Counted from the first letter of the stretch, positions 46,918-55,636 are shown. The stretch is DNA of 64,000 nt from Marinilabiliaceae bacterium ANBcel2 (GCA_029688995.1 JARULA010000003.1:62001-126000), one strand, 5' to 3'. Translations and numbers: made by a program. Notes: generated from the sequence alone by a model not told the origin.

Positions 46918-47703
46918 TTAATCATCAATAATAATTGTGTAGAGTAGTGCCGATGTGCTTATTATTGATAAAGATAAGCTTACAGGAACTGAGTAGAAAC
47001 TCCATTTTTTTGATCTTTTAGGTTCTACATAAACTATATCTCCGGGTTGTATATAGTAATAGTCAGAAAACAGCAGAGAGTCTTTAGTTGTATCCATTAC
47101 AATAATCTTTGGTTCTCCTCCCTGTTTTCTTATAAGTCGTACTCTTTTGCGATTGCCGAAGTCTGTCATATCTCCCGCCATACCAATTGCTTCAATAACC
47201 GAAATTTGCTCGCTGTTTAAAGGGAATCTGCCGGGAGATCTTACCTCTCCCACAACTGTTATATTATCATTTAGCAGTTTTACTATGGCACTGCTGTGTT
47301 CAACATACCTTGATACTGCGGTCTCTATTTTACTGGTAATATCCTGAACTGTTAATCCGGCTACATATATTCGTCCAATAAACGGATAGTTTATTGAACC
47401 GTCGGAGTTGGTTCTATATCCCAGTAGGCTGGCCGACATAGCATTAGATGCCATTGTGGTATATTGTGATTCATTATTTAAAAAGGATGATGATTGTTCG
47501 TCCAGACTCGAGATGCGTATGTATAGGAGATCCCCCGGCTGTACTTTATAATCAGGGGGTACATCCAGAAACCGGCTATCAGTCTTTGTTATATGCTTTG
47601 CTATATCACCCTGTAGGTAAACAGTTCTGCGGTTCGACATGCAGGAACTAAATTGTATTAACATTATTATGCTTAATAATATGAGAGTAAGCAGACGTTT
47701 CAT
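46918..47703 (-). CDS. wza: polysaccharide export outer-membrane lipoprotein (Wza family)
   Basis: The 261-residue lipoprotein has a signal peptide with lipobox FSSC, so Cys21 would be lipidated. The polysaccharide export domain begins at DYKVQPGDLLYIRISSL (about residues 51-67), followed by a SLBB-type region (VYVAGLTVQDI, VVGEVRSPGRFPL) and a C-terminal hydrophobic helix (about 238-257) typical of the Bacteroidota short Wza form. It forms the outer-membrane exit channel that works with Wzc. Confidence 0.9.
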   Translation of the reverse strand: MKRLLTLILLSIIMLIQFSSCMSNRRTVYLQGDIAKHITKTDSRFLDVPPDYKVQPGDLLYIRISSLDEQSSSFLNNESQYTTMASNAMSASLLGYRTNSDGSINYPFIGRIYVAGLTVQDITSKIETAVSRYVEHSSAIVKLLNDNITVVGEVRSPGRFPLNSEQISVIEAIGMAGDMTDFGNRKRVRLIRKQGGEPKIIVMDTTKDSLLFSDYYYIQPGDIVYVEPKRSKKWSFYSVPVSLSLSIISTSALLYTIIIDD

Positions 47704-47931
47704 TTTAAAAAATATGTTCTGTGTGTAAAATTTTTTATTTAATGCAATTTAATCAATACTCTTTTATTGAAGAGAGCTGCAGAGCATTGTTTGTCACTGT
47801 TATTTGTCGATTAGTCAAATTTTTATCAACTATTATTAAAATTGATGAGCTATGCTTTTAGGTTTTTATTGATGTATGAAAATCTTCTTGTTAAATTACA
47901 TCATTAAATTATGTTATTTTAAATCTTTAAA

Positions 47932-50010
47932 ATGAATTACCATTCCAAATACCCTTTTTTAAAGCTTTTACTCTTCTTGGCATCAGGCATTTATGCGGGC
48001 TATCAATTTACCGATAATAAAAATCTCTTTTTCTCTCACTTTTCTGTTTTATTGGTATTAATATCTCTTTTTTTACTGCAGGTGATTTTTTATTATGTAA
48101 ATGTTAAATTTTACAGATTATTTAGGTTTGGAGGAGTTATTACTGCTCTCTTTTTGATTTTGACCGGTTTTTTTGCTGTTAATATTTTACTGCCTCAAAA
48201 GGTTGAAAAAAGTGAAGCAGCTTCAGTTATAGGTGAGTTGAGCTCGGTAACAATTTCAGATAGCAGTTATGTAAGAGGTGAATTTAAGCCACTCTATTTT
48301 GATGATGTTTTCCTGAAAGATCTCTCATCACTTTTAATTGTAATATATGGTGAAGGTGCCTCTACTCTTAATAAAGGAGATGTTATCTCTGTTAAGGGTA
48401 CAGTAACTCCTTTATCTGAAGCTGAGAACCCCGCAGAATTTGATTATGGACGCTATTTGTGGCGCAGCGGTTTTAGTGGAGAGTTATATGCCCGCAGTTA
48501 TAATGTTGCTGTAGTTGCAGATAGTCGTTTTCAAAGAGAATCTACTTTATCCTCTTCAAGGTTAAGAGAATATTTTATAGGGAATCTAAAAAGGGCAGGC
48601 TGCAGTGACTCTGCCATGATGTTGGTTCGAGCTGTTTTATTGGGTGACAGATCAAAAATAGATCGTGATATAAGAGACGGGTTTATAAAAAGTGGAGCGA
48701 TTCACCTTCTTGCTGTTTCAGGGCTTCATGTAGGAGTTATCTATCTTTTTGTCAATTTTTTAACTTCTCTGTTGTTTAAAAGAAGAAGAGTTTTGAGACT
48801 TTTGTTAGTTATATCTACTCTTGTTTTTTATGCGCTTATTGCTGGTTTCTCGCCATCTGTTACGCGAGCTGTTATTATGTTTGCTGTGATACAAACAGGA
48901 GTTACTTTTAATAGAGATATAGTATGGGGTAATATCCTTTCTGCAGCTGCTTTTATCTCATTATTGGTAAATCCTCTTTTTCTTTTTCATGTTGGTTTTT
49001 GGCTTAGTTATGCTGCTGTTGGCGGAATTGTTTTGCTATACCCATATTTTAAATCTCTTTTACCTTTTAAGTTTGTTGTTTTTAAAATGATATGGTCAAT
49101 TGTTTCAGTATCACTGGCTGCTCAAATTTTCACTCTTCCTCTTTCTCTTTATGTTTTTGAAGCTTTTCCTCTCTATTTTCTTCTTTCCTCTCTTTTTGTA
49201 CTGCCGGTAGTAGCACCATTTTTGATCTTTTCTATGTTAACTCTTATTTTTTCATTTTCTCCTGTTTTATCTTTGATTTTTGTAGGTGTTGTTAATGATT
49301 TAGCCGCCTATATGTTGCAAATGGTTGCTTATATAGAGGCTCTTCCCGGAGCCTATGTTACTGGAATATGGGTCTCTTTTCCTCTTTTTATTGCTCTTTT
49401 TTATACCATTATAAGTAGCTGTAAACTTTACTTCTCTTATTCAGGAGGGAGTGTTGTTAAAACGGCTTTAGGAGTGGTTGTTGTTTTAGCGGTTATTAAC
49501 TTTCAATATTATAATAAAATATCTAAAAATTTGATGGTGTTATATAGCTGTGGTAACAGGGAATTTATGGCTGATTTTTGTTCTGGAGGAAAACTGTTTC
49601 ATTTTGCCAGTAGTAATATTGAAGATGGTACCAAAAGTTATATTAGAGACTCATTTGTAAAAACTATAAAAGCAGGTGAGCAAACTGATTTTATATTTGA
49701 TAGCGAGTGTGAGAGCAAAGTACTATTGAGTGACATCTATTTTAATGGTGATCGATATATTATTTTATACGGGCACCTTACAGAAGGATACCTTATTGAA
49801 GGGGAGAGAGAAAGGTGTGACTATTTAATTTTGGCAGGTGATTTTGATCTTTCGCCAGATAAACTCATTAGTAATTTTTTAACTGACAAGGTTATAGCTT
49901 CAACTTTTGTCTCTTATGAGACCTCTTTTGAATTGCAAAGCTATCTTAAAAAAAGGGATATTGATTTTTATGATATTCGTCTTAACGGTGCTTATGTCAA
50001 TTATTATTAA
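47932..50010 (+). CDS. comEC: ComEC/Rec2-family membrane protein
   Basis: This 692-residue protein has an N-terminal DUF4131-like region with about three helices, an OB-like stretch (around 70-180) and a multi-helix competence domain from about residue 230. The conserved LLAVSGLHVGVIY motif is at about residue 260. In transformable bacteria ComEC forms the inner-membrane DNA channel. The C-terminal region (from about 535) lacks a recognisable metallo-beta-lactamase HxHxDH motif, as in many Bacteroidota members. Function in DNA uptake is plausible but not shown here; no other competence gene is nearby. Confidence 0.85.
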   Translation: MNYHSKYPFLKLLLFLASGIYAGYQFTDNKNLFFSHFSVLLVLISLFLLQVIFYYVNVKFYRLFRFGGVITALFLILTGFFAVNILLPQKVEKSEAASVIGELSSVTISDSSYVRGEFKPLYFDDVFLKDLSSLLIVIYGEGASTLNKGDVISVKGTVTPLSEAENPAEFDYGRYLWRSGFSGELYARSYNVAVVADSRFQRESTLSSSRLREYFIGNLKRAGCSDSAMMLVRAVLLGDRSKIDRDIRDGFIKSGAIHLLAVSGLHVGVIYLFVNFLTSLLFKRRRVLRLLLVISTLVFYALIAGFSPSVTRAVIMFAVIQTGVTFNRDIVWGNILSAAAFISLLVNPLFLFHVGFWLSYAAVGGIVLLYPYFKSLLPFKFVVFKMIWSIVSVSLAAQIFTLPLSLYVFEAFPLYFLLSSLFVLPVVAPFLIFSMLTLIFSFSPVLSLIFVGVVNDLAAYMLQMVAYIEALPGAYVTGIWVSFPLFIALFYTIISSCKLYFSYSGGSVVKTALGVVVVLAVINFQYYNKISKNLMVLYSCGNREFMADFCSGGKLFHFASSNIEDGTKSYIRDSFVKTIKAGEQTDFIFDSECESKVLLSDIYFNGDRYIILYGHLTEGYLIEGERERCDYLILAGDFDLSPDKLISNFLTDKVIASTFVSYETSFELQSYLKKRDIDFYDIRLNGAYVNYY

Positions 50011-50122
50011 TTTTTTTTTATGTTCGGGTTTTATTGTCTTAATTTGCCTTTCTCTTTTTGCTTTGAGAGGAAAGAAGCAAGAGTTTGATGTTTATAAACA
50101 GTTTATTGCGTATTTAACTTAG
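49994..50122 (+). CDS. possible small membrane protein
   Basis: A 42-codon frame overlaps the last 17 bases of comEC and ends 14 bp ahead of trkA. It encodes a single hydrophobic helix (MSIIINFFLCSGFIVLICLSLFAL) followed by a charged tail RGKKQEFDVYK. The arrangement could be a translationally coupled micropeptide, but the length is short enough to occur by chance. Confidence 0.3.
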   Translation: MSIIINFFLCSGFIVLICLSLFALRGKKQEFDVYKQFIAYLT

Positions 50123-50136
50123 ATACTTATTTTTCG

Positions 50137-51477
50137 ATGAAGATATTGATTGCAGGAGCAGGAGAGGTGGGGAATCATTTGGCCAGCCTTTTTAGTAATG
50201 AAGATCATGATGTTATCTTGATGGATGATGATGAGATTCGTCTTTCCAGGGCAGAGGATAATTATGATCTTATGCCTGTTTTAGGATCGGTCACGTCGAT
50301 TGAGGATTTAAAAAAAGCTCAGGTAAAGTCATGTGACCTTTTTATAGCCGTACCTCCCTATGAAGAGGTAAGTATATTATCTGCAATGCTTGCAAAAAAA
50401 CTTGGAGCAGGCAAAACTTTTGCACGTATAAATAATTATGAATATTTATTGCCCGAGAATTTAGAATATTTTAGGCAGCTTGGTATTGATGAGATGATAT
50501 ATCCCGAACATCTTGGTGTTGCCGAAATTGTAGCTTCACTAAAGCAGGTAGGGATACGACAAATGTTTGAGTTTAGTAATGGAAAACTTATTTTATATGC
50601 TGTTAAATTAAGGGATAATGCTCCTATTGTTGGAAAAACCCTCTCCGAGGCATCCTCTTTTCATGATAAAAATGGCTATTTTACCGTTGCCATTAATCGT
50701 GATGGAAAAACAATTATTCCGCGTGGAAAAGATTTTTTTATGCATAACGACCTTATCTATGTTGTTACCACAAAAGCAGGTGCAGGTCAGCTTTTAGCCG
50801 ATGCAGGCAAGGTGCAATATGCAGTAAAAAATGTTATGATACTGGGAGGTAGCAGAATTGGTAAAAAAGTTGCTCATGAACTTGAAAACAGCTATCACAT
50901 TAAGCTTATAGAGATTGATAAAGAGAAGAGTAATCGCCTGGCAGATGTTTTGGAAAATACTCTTGTTATTAATGGTGATGGCCGTAATCTGGATCTTTTA
51001 AAAGCTGAGGGTATAGGAAAAACTGATGCTTTTGTTGCTGTTACAGATAACTCTGAGGTAAATATTTTAGCTTGTCAGTTGGCCAAGAAAATGGGAGTTA
51101 AAAAAAGTGTTGCAGAGGTTGAGAATATGGATTATATTGATCTTGCTGAAAATATTGGTATTGGTACTATTATAAATAAAAAGCTTATTGCAGCAAGCTA
51201 TATATATCGACACACCTTTAAAGCAAATGTCTCATATGCCAAGTGTTTAACTGCTACTGATGCTGATGTCCTTGAACTTATTGCCCAAAAAGGCTCCAAA
51301 ATTACAAAGGCAACTTTAAAGAATCTTGATTTGCCTAAAAATATGAATATTGGGGGTGTTATTCGTAATAATGAGGCGATAATTCCAAATGGTGATACTC
51401 AAATAAGACCCGATGATAAGGTGGTTGTTTTTGCACTACCGTCAGGTTTAAAGAAGGTTGAAAAAATGTTTCTGTAA
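50137..51477 (+). CDS. trkA: Trk potassium uptake regulator TrkA
   Basis: This 446-residue cytoplasmic NAD(H)-binding gating subunit of the Trk K+ uptake system has two tandem RCK units. The first has Rossmann GAGEVGNHLASLF (about 6-18) with a TrkA-C domain, and the second GGSRIGKKVAHEL (about 235-247) with a second TrkA-C domain near residues 370-445. The membrane subunit TrkH is not in the window, although it commonly sits directly downstream; here trkA converges with tsaC instead. Confidence 0.93.
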   Translation: MKILIAGAGEVGNHLASLFSNEDHDVILMDDDEIRLSRAEDNYDLMPVLGSVTSIEDLKKAQVKSCDLFIAVPPYEEVSILSAMLAKKLGAGKTFARINNYEYLLPENLEYFRQLGIDEMIYPEHLGVAEIVASLKQVGIRQMFEFSNGKLILYAVKLRDNAPIVGKTLSEASSFHDKNGYFTVAINRDGKTIIPRGKDFFMHNDLIYVVTTKAGAGQLLADAGKVQYAVKNVMILGGSRIGKKVAHELENSYHIKLIEIDKEKSNRLADVLENTLVINGDGRNLDLLKAEGIGKTDAFVAVTDNSEVNILACQLAKKMGVKKSVAEVENMDYIDLAENIGIGTIINKKLIAASYIYRHTFKANVSYAKCLTATDADVLELIAQKGSKITKATLKNLDLPKNMNIGGVIRNNEAIIPNGDTQIRPDDKVVVFALPSGLKKVEKMFL

Positions 51478-51486
51478 TTTTTTAAA

Positions 51487-52101
51487 TTAAAGCTTTATTT
51501 CAGCTTTTCCTTCACGTACTATTTGATGGGGAAAAACTGTGCAGTCGATAATTGTAGAGCCTTCATTACCACCATATCCACCATCAATTACCATATCTAC
51601 TGCATTTGCAAACTTTTCATGTATCAGTTCGGGATCGGTGGTATATTCTAAAATCTCATCATTGTCTCGCACCGAGGTGCTTAATATGGGATTACCCAGT
51701 GCTTTAACAATAGCAGTTATAATTGTATTGTTGGGAATTCTAAACCCTATAGTCTTTTTGTTTGCCTTAAATAATTTAGGAACATTGTTATTGGCCGGGA
51801 GTATAAATGTAAACGGACCCGGTAAATTTTTTTTCAGAAGCTTAAAAGTTTGATTGTCTAATGCTTTTGTGTAGTCAGATAGGTGACTCATATCGTGACA
51901 TATAAATGATAGGTGATCTTTTTTTAAATTCAGGCCTTTTATTTGTGCCACTCTTTCAACAGCTCTTCTGTTGTTTATATCACATCCTATTCCATAAACA
52001 GTATCTGTTGGATAGATAATTATACCGCCATCTTTTAACAGTTCAACAACTCTGTTTATCTCTTTAGGATTTGGATTTTCAGGATAGATTTTTACAATCA
52101 T
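51487..52101 (-). CDS. tsaC: L-threonylcarbamoyladenylate synthase (Sua5/YrdC/YciO family)
   Basis: This enzyme makes threonylcarbamoyl-AMP, the precursor of t6A at position 37 of tRNAs that read ANN codons. The 204-residue YrdC domain shows GGIIIYPTDTVYGIGCDINN, LSFICHDMSHLSDYT, NLPGPFTFILPAN and IGFRIPNN, with SxxST-type STSV near residue 137. I start at the ATG giving MIVKIYPENPNP; the longer frame runs back into the tRNA-Thr gene. It is the last gene of the SRP RNA-tRNA unit, 32 bp after a tRNA-Thr, a substrate of its own pathway. Confidence 0.9.
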   Translation of the reverse strand: MIVKIYPENPNPKEINRVVELLKDGGIIIYPTDTVYGIGCDINNRRAVERVAQIKGLNLKKDHLSFICHDMSHLSDYTKALDNQTFKLLKKNLPGPFTFILPANNNVPKLFKANKKTIGFRIPNNTIITAIVKALGNPILSTSVRDNDEILEYTTDPELIHEKFANAVDMVIDGGYGGNEGSTIIDCTVFPHQIVREGKAEIKL

Positions 52102-52133
52102 AATGCTATGTATAAAGGAAGAGAAGAGAGTAG

Positions 52134-52207
52134 AGCCAATGGAGGGATTCGAACCCACGACCTGCTGATTACAAATCAGCTGCTCTGACCAACTGAGCTA
52201 CATTGGC
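52134..52207 (-). tRNA. tRNA-Thr (TGT)
   Basis: A 74-nt cloverleaf with acceptor stem GCCAATG/CATTGGC, D-arm TAGCTCAGTTGGTCAGAGCA, anticodon stem-loop GCTGA-TTTGTAA-TCAGC with anticodon TGT and A37, and T-arm GTGGGTTCGAATCCC. CCA is not encoded. It differs from the second Thr copy at one base in the variable loop. Confidence 0.95.
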
Positions 52208-52215
52208 ATTTATTG

Positions 52216-52298
52216 TGGGGAGAGGAGGATTCGAACCTCCGAAGTCGAAAGACAACAGATTTACAGTCTGCCCCGGTTGGCCACTTCGGTATCTCCCC
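52216..52298 (-). tRNA. tRNA-Tyr (GTA)
   Basis: An 83-nt class II tRNA with acceptor stem GGGGAGA/TCTCCCC, anticodon loop CTGTAAA (anticodon GTA) and a long variable arm (GTCTTTCGAC). T-arm GGAGGTTCGAATCCTCC is complete. It sits between the two tRNA-Thr copies with short spacers. Confidence 0.95.
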
Positions 52299-52314
52299 GG
52301 TAATAAAATGTTTG

Positions 52315-52388
52315 AGCCAATGGAGGGATTCGAACCCACGGCCTGCTGATTACAAATCAGCTGCTCTGACCAACTGAGCTACATTGGC
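52315..52388 (-). tRNA. tRNA-Thr (TGT), second copy
   Basis: A 74-nt cloverleaf almost identical to the copy at 52134, with the same anticodon TGT. The only difference is C in place of T in the variable loop next to the T-stem. The 5' end abuts the 3' end of the SRP RNA, so RNA processing must separate them. Confidence 0.95.
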
Positions 52389-52389
52389 A

Positions 52390-52493
52390 GGTGGGCAAGC
52401 TACCTGCATCGCACCGCTACGACCGCCTACCCTTGCTGCCGTCAGGCCCTGGGGGAGTTGAGCAGGAGCTGGTCGTACAGGACTTGCCCGACC
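52390..52493 (-). ncRNA. ffs: bacterial small SRP RNA (4.5S type)
   Basis: The RNA folds as one long hairpin: the ends pair as GGGCAAG (52489-52483) and CUUGCCC (52399-52393), and the apical domain has the SRP-like CUCAACUCCCCCAGGGCCUGACGGCAGCAAGGG with the GGCAGCAAGG-type asymmetric loop that binds the Ffh M domain. The length of about 100 nt is normal. It is the first transcript segment behind a strong promoter and leads straight into three tRNAs. Exact ends are estimated from pairing and the promoter position. Confidence 0.85.
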
Positions 52494-52494
52494 A

Positions 52495-52524
52495 CAAAAG
52501 TATAAAAAAAAGCATTTGGTACAA
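52495..52524 (-). promoter_or_regulatory. predicted promoter of the SRP RNA-tRNA-tsaC unit
   Basis: On the minus strand TTG (52524-52522), a 19-bp spacer and TACTTTTG (52502-52495) match the Bacteroidota consensus with correct spacing. Transcription should begin within a few bases, at the 5' end of the SRP RNA. Confidence 0.75.
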
Positions 52525-52872
52525 CAGTTGAGTGGTCGTTTTTTACTTTTTTTTATCTCTTCTATAGCTATAACTCCTGCAATCAAATATTTATAGGGTT
52601 ATTTTTTTATAATTTTATTTGTGTTTGATAGACTTTTATACACTATCTGGTATTTATCTGTTATAATCTCATTTTTGATTTTATCAGATTTGTCTTTTTT
52701 CAAGTTGGCTACAAGCCAACTTTCTTGTATATTTAACGATTCGCTATGGCTAATTTTTGATTAATTTATTTTCTAATGAAGCAGGGGTGATCACCACCTC
52801 CAGGAAAAGGTGTTCTAAGGGAAGTGAGTTCAACATTATTCGATATTTTGATTGAATTTTGCTTCAGGAGAA
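52525..52872. other. intergenic region between SRP promoter and DUF4199 gene
   Basis: The first half is very AT-rich with nothing recognisable. At 52702-52722 there is a perfect hairpin, AAGTTGGCT-ACA-AGCCAACTT, without a following T-tract. Around 52780-52830 base composition rises and includes the palindrome GGTGATCACC (52786-52795). A minus-strand frame across this part would end in RTPFPGGGDHPCFIRK, which could be the relic of a gene, but I cannot identify it. Confidence 0.4.
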
Positions 52873-53442
52873 ATGCTTCCAGATAAAAAATATAGTAATA
52901 TGAGTTATTTTGGTATTCCCCGTAATCAATACATTTTAATGAGTGGAGCTGTTTTAGGGATTGCCCAGTCATTATTGCTCTTTATATTATACCTGACAGG
53001 TAACCTTTTTGGTGGAGCTTCTACTTTTATCTCTCTTATAATTTATCTTTTGCTTATCTATTATGCTGGTGTAAATTATCGTGATCATTATCGTGAGGGG
53101 ATATTAAGTTATGGTAAATCTCTTGGTTTTGGAGTTAAAATATCAATACTCTCAGGTCTGTTTGTTGGTTTTTTCTACTTTCTATTGTTAACAATCATAG
53201 ATCCTTCATTAGCAGATTATTTGATTGCAGAGACTCAGGATGCCTATCTTGCCATGGGGTTTTCAGAGTCGGAGGTAGCCAACATGCAGGATGCTATTAA
53301 TATGGCAGGAAATCCGTGGATGCTCTTTTTTTCATCTATTTTTAACGGACTGGTTTATGGGTTTATAGTATCATTGGTTGTTTCAATTTTTGTTAAACGA
53401 AAGGGAGACCCTTTTAAAGAGACAATGCAGAATGTTGAATAG
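52873..53442 (+). CDS. DUF4199 membrane protein
   Basis: This 189-residue protein has four hydrophobic segments (about 24-45, 50-66, 92-112 and 148-172) and the overall layout of the Bacteroidota-specific DUF4199 family, whose function is unknown. I use the ATG at 52873, preceded by CAGGAGAA; a later ATG at 52900 is also possible. Its 3' end overlaps the GT2 start by 11 bp, and DUF4199 next to this kind of GT2 is a common pairing in the phylum, so the membrane protein may assist the transferase. Confidence 0.75.
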   Translation: MLPDKKYSNMSYFGIPRNQYILMSGAVLGIAQSLLLFILYLTGNLFGGASTFISLIIYLLLIYYAGVNYRDHYREGILSYGKSLGFGVKISILSGLFVGFFYFLLLTIIDPSLADYLIAETQDAYLAMGFSESEVANMQDAINMAGNPWMLFFSSIFNGLVYGFIVSLVVSIFVKRKGDPFKETMQNVE

Positions 53443-54418
53443 TGAAAATAATGATCTCAACGTTGACCTTGACCTTACTATCATTGTTCCTCTTTATAAT
53501 GAAGAGGAGTCACTTGCTGAGCTTACAAGTTGGATATACTCATCACTAAAAAGCAAGGGTTTTACTTATGAGATAATTTTTGTTGATGACGGCAGTAGTG
53601 ATAACTCCTGGAAGATTATTTGTGATTTAAAAAAGAGTTACTCTTTTGTTAAAGGTTTACGATTTAGACGTAACTATGGAAAGTCTGCTGCTTTGCACTG
53701 TGGATTTGAGATGGCTTTAGGAGGTATTGTAGTATCTATGGATGCCGATCTTCAAGATTCCCCCGAAGAGATCCCTTTGATGGTAAGCATGATAAAGGAG
53801 CAGGGGTTCGACCTGGTTAGCGGATGGAAGCGAAAAAGATATGATCCCCCCGGAAAAACTATTCCCAGTAGGTTATTCAATTATACTGCCAGATTGGTTT
53901 CGGGGATAAAGCTGCATGATTTTAATTGCGGTTTAAAAGCATACAGGAGAGAGGTTGTAAAAAATATTGAGGTGTATGGAGAGATGCACCGTTATATTCC
54001 AATTCTTGCTAAAAGAGTTGGTTTTAATAAGATTGGGGAGAAGGAGGTGCAGCATCAGGAGAGAAAATATGGAGTAACTAAGTTTGGACTTGATCGATTT
54101 GTAAAAGGCTTTTTAGATTTGATGTCGGTTATGTTTATATCTAAGTTTGGTAATCGGCCAATGCATCTTTTTGGTTTTTTGGGGATTTTGACCTTTACTG
54201 CCGGTTTGTTATCAGCTCTGTGGCTTGGAATAAGAAAGTTGTGGTATGTGCACCTTGAGATTCCGGCGCAGAGAATATCAGAAAGCCCCTATTTCTACAT
54301 TGCTCTGGTCTGCATGATTCTTGGAACTCAACTTTTTATGACTGGATTTATAGCAGAGTTAGTATCACGAACAAAATCTGATCGTAATATTTATCATATT
54401 AGTGAACGTATTGATTAA
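53432..54418 (+). CDS. dolichol-phosphate-mannose-synthase-like glycosyltransferase family 2
   Basis: This is a 328-residue enzyme starting at the ATG inside the end of the DUF4199 gene. The GT-A domain has LTIIVPLYNEEESLAELTSWI, FVDDGSSDNSW, MDADLQDSPEEI with the DxD metal site and NCGLKAYRREV. Two C-terminal membrane helices (about 245-265 and 282-305) resemble GtrB/ArnC proteins, which load a sugar onto undecaprenyl phosphate. The sugar is not known, and the gene is not part of the large locus. Confidence 0.9.
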   Translation: MLNSENNDLNVDLDLTIIVPLYNEEESLAELTSWIYSSLKSKGFTYEIIFVDDGSSDNSWKIICDLKKSYSFVKGLRFRRNYGKSAALHCGFEMALGGIVVSMDADLQDSPEEIPLMVSMIKEQGFDLVSGWKRKRYDPPGKTIPSRLFNYTARLVSGIKLHDFNCGLKAYRREVVKNIEVYGEMHRYIPILAKRVGFNKIGEKEVQHQERKYGVTKFGLDRFVKGFLDLMSVMFISKFGNRPMHLFGFLGILTFTAGLLSALWLGIRKLWYVHLEIPAQRISESPYFYIALVCMILGTQLFMTGFIAELVSRTKSDRNIYHISERID

Positions 54419-54425
54419 ATAGTAT

Positions 54426-55163
54426 ATGAGTTTTTATGAGAGTATAGCCCCCTGGTATAACTATATATTCCCTTTTTCACCTATTCAGGTTAGTTTTATT
54501 GAACGTAAGGCAGGGAGTTTAAAAGCTAAAAATGTTGTTGATATAGGGTGTGGCATCGGTTCGCTCTCATTCGGCATGGCCGATCGTGGAGCATCTGTTG
54601 AAGCTATTGATCTGGATCCTTTTATGATTCTTAAGGCCAGGGAGCAAAGTTGTAATTTTGGTAATAGCGCAAGGGTTCTGTTTAAAGAGCTTAATATGCT
54701 GAAGTTGAGTAAAGAGTTTAAAGCTCAATCGGTTGATGTTGTTGTCAGCTTTGGCAACACTCTTGTTCATCTGCTTAAACCCGGCGAGCTACTCTCTTTT
54801 TTTAATCAGGTAGCATCGATATTAAAACCGGAAGGAAAATTTATATTTCAGATTATCAATTATGATTTTGTTTTAGATCATGGGGTAGATCGACTGCCCG
54901 ATATTGAAAATGATACTATTCATTTTCGTAGATTGTATGAGTTTAGAGAGCAGGATGAACTTATCAATTTTAAAACAATACTTACAATAAAAGAGAGTAA
55001 TAAAAAGATTGAAAATGTGGTTCCTTTGCAGCCTGTTCGTGCCGATATGTTAAAGATGTTGTTTAAGGAGTCGTTGTTTTTTGATGTTGAGTTTTTTGGT
55101 GATTTTGACGGTTCACCGTTATTGTCTCGTTCAATGAAGTTGATTGGAGTTGCAGCTTTTTAA
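54426..55163 (+). CDS. class I SAM-dependent methyltransferase
   Basis: This 245-residue protein has a classical Rossmann methyltransferase domain: motif I NVVDIGCGIGSLSFGMADRG (about 37-56), an acidic end of beta-2 EAIDLD, and VDVVVSFGNTLVHLLKPGEL as motif IV-V. The C-terminal half is beta-rich. It is 7 bp downstream of the GT2 gene and so co-transcribed with it, and its 3' end overlaps the Nudix gene on the other strand by 4 bp. The methyl acceptor is unknown. Confidence 0.85.
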   Translation: MSFYESIAPWYNYIFPFSPIQVSFIERKAGSLKAKNVVDIGCGIGSLSFGMADRGASVEAIDLDPFMILKAREQSCNFGNSARVLFKELNMLKLSKEFKAQSVDVVVSFGNTLVHLLKPGELLSFFNQVASILKPEGKFIFQIINYDFVLDHGVDRLPDIENDTIHFRRLYEFREQDELINFKTILTIKESNKKIENVVPLQPVRADMLKMLFKESLFFDVEFFGDFDGSPLLSRSMKLIGVAAF

Positions 55164-55636
55164 TATGTCCCTTCTCTATTTATTAATAGTTCTACTACCT
55201 TTTTATCTACCGGGAAAGTGACTGTTTTGTGGTTTAATTTATTTACAGGATGCCATCTTAACATCTGTTTTGTATCTTTTTTATATTCAGGTGTGGTAGA
55301 TATGGGAATTTTATATTTAAAATCTAGATCGATATAGTAGTAAATAGATATTAGCTGTATTTTTTTATAGAAAAAAGCAGGTTGAAAAAAATCAGTTGTA
55401 TATAGATGCTCTTTAACTGTGCATGTTAGATCAAACTCTTCCATAAACTCTCTTTTTAAGCACTCAACTGTTCCTTCTCCGTAGTTTAATCCTCCACCTG
55501 GGAACTTTGTCATTTCATTGTTTTTGAATATCTCATCCGATAAAAGTATATGGTTATTTTGTAAACACACTCCGTAAACTCGTATATTAAAGGGAAACTC
55601 TTTTGTGTGAGGGGAATCATTTTTTAATAACTCCAT
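55160..55636 (-). CDS. Nudix hydrolase
   Basis: This 158-residue protein has a Nudix box, GGLNYGEGTVECLKREFMEEFDL, in which all metal-binding Glu residues are kept and only the late Gly of the consensus is Asp. The family hydrolyses nucleoside diphosphates linked to another moiety. Substrate is unknown. The C-terminal MLRWHPVNKL segment is typical of ADP-sugar and NADH-type Nudix proteins. Its 3' end overlaps the methyltransferase gene on the opposite strand. Confidence 0.85.
   Translation of the reverse strand: MELLKNDSPHTKEFPFNIRVYGVCLQNNHILLSDEIFKNNEMTKFPGGGLNYGEGTVECLKREFMEEFDLTCTVKEHLYTTDFFQPAFFYKKIQLISIYYYIDLDFKYKIPISTTPEYKKDTKQMLRWHPVNKLNHKTVTFPVDKKVVELLINREGTY

Noticed and set aside
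52350-52586. A minus-strand 78-codon frame over a tRNA-Thr and the SRP RNA
   Set aside because: It only reads through structured RNA genes and resembles no protein.
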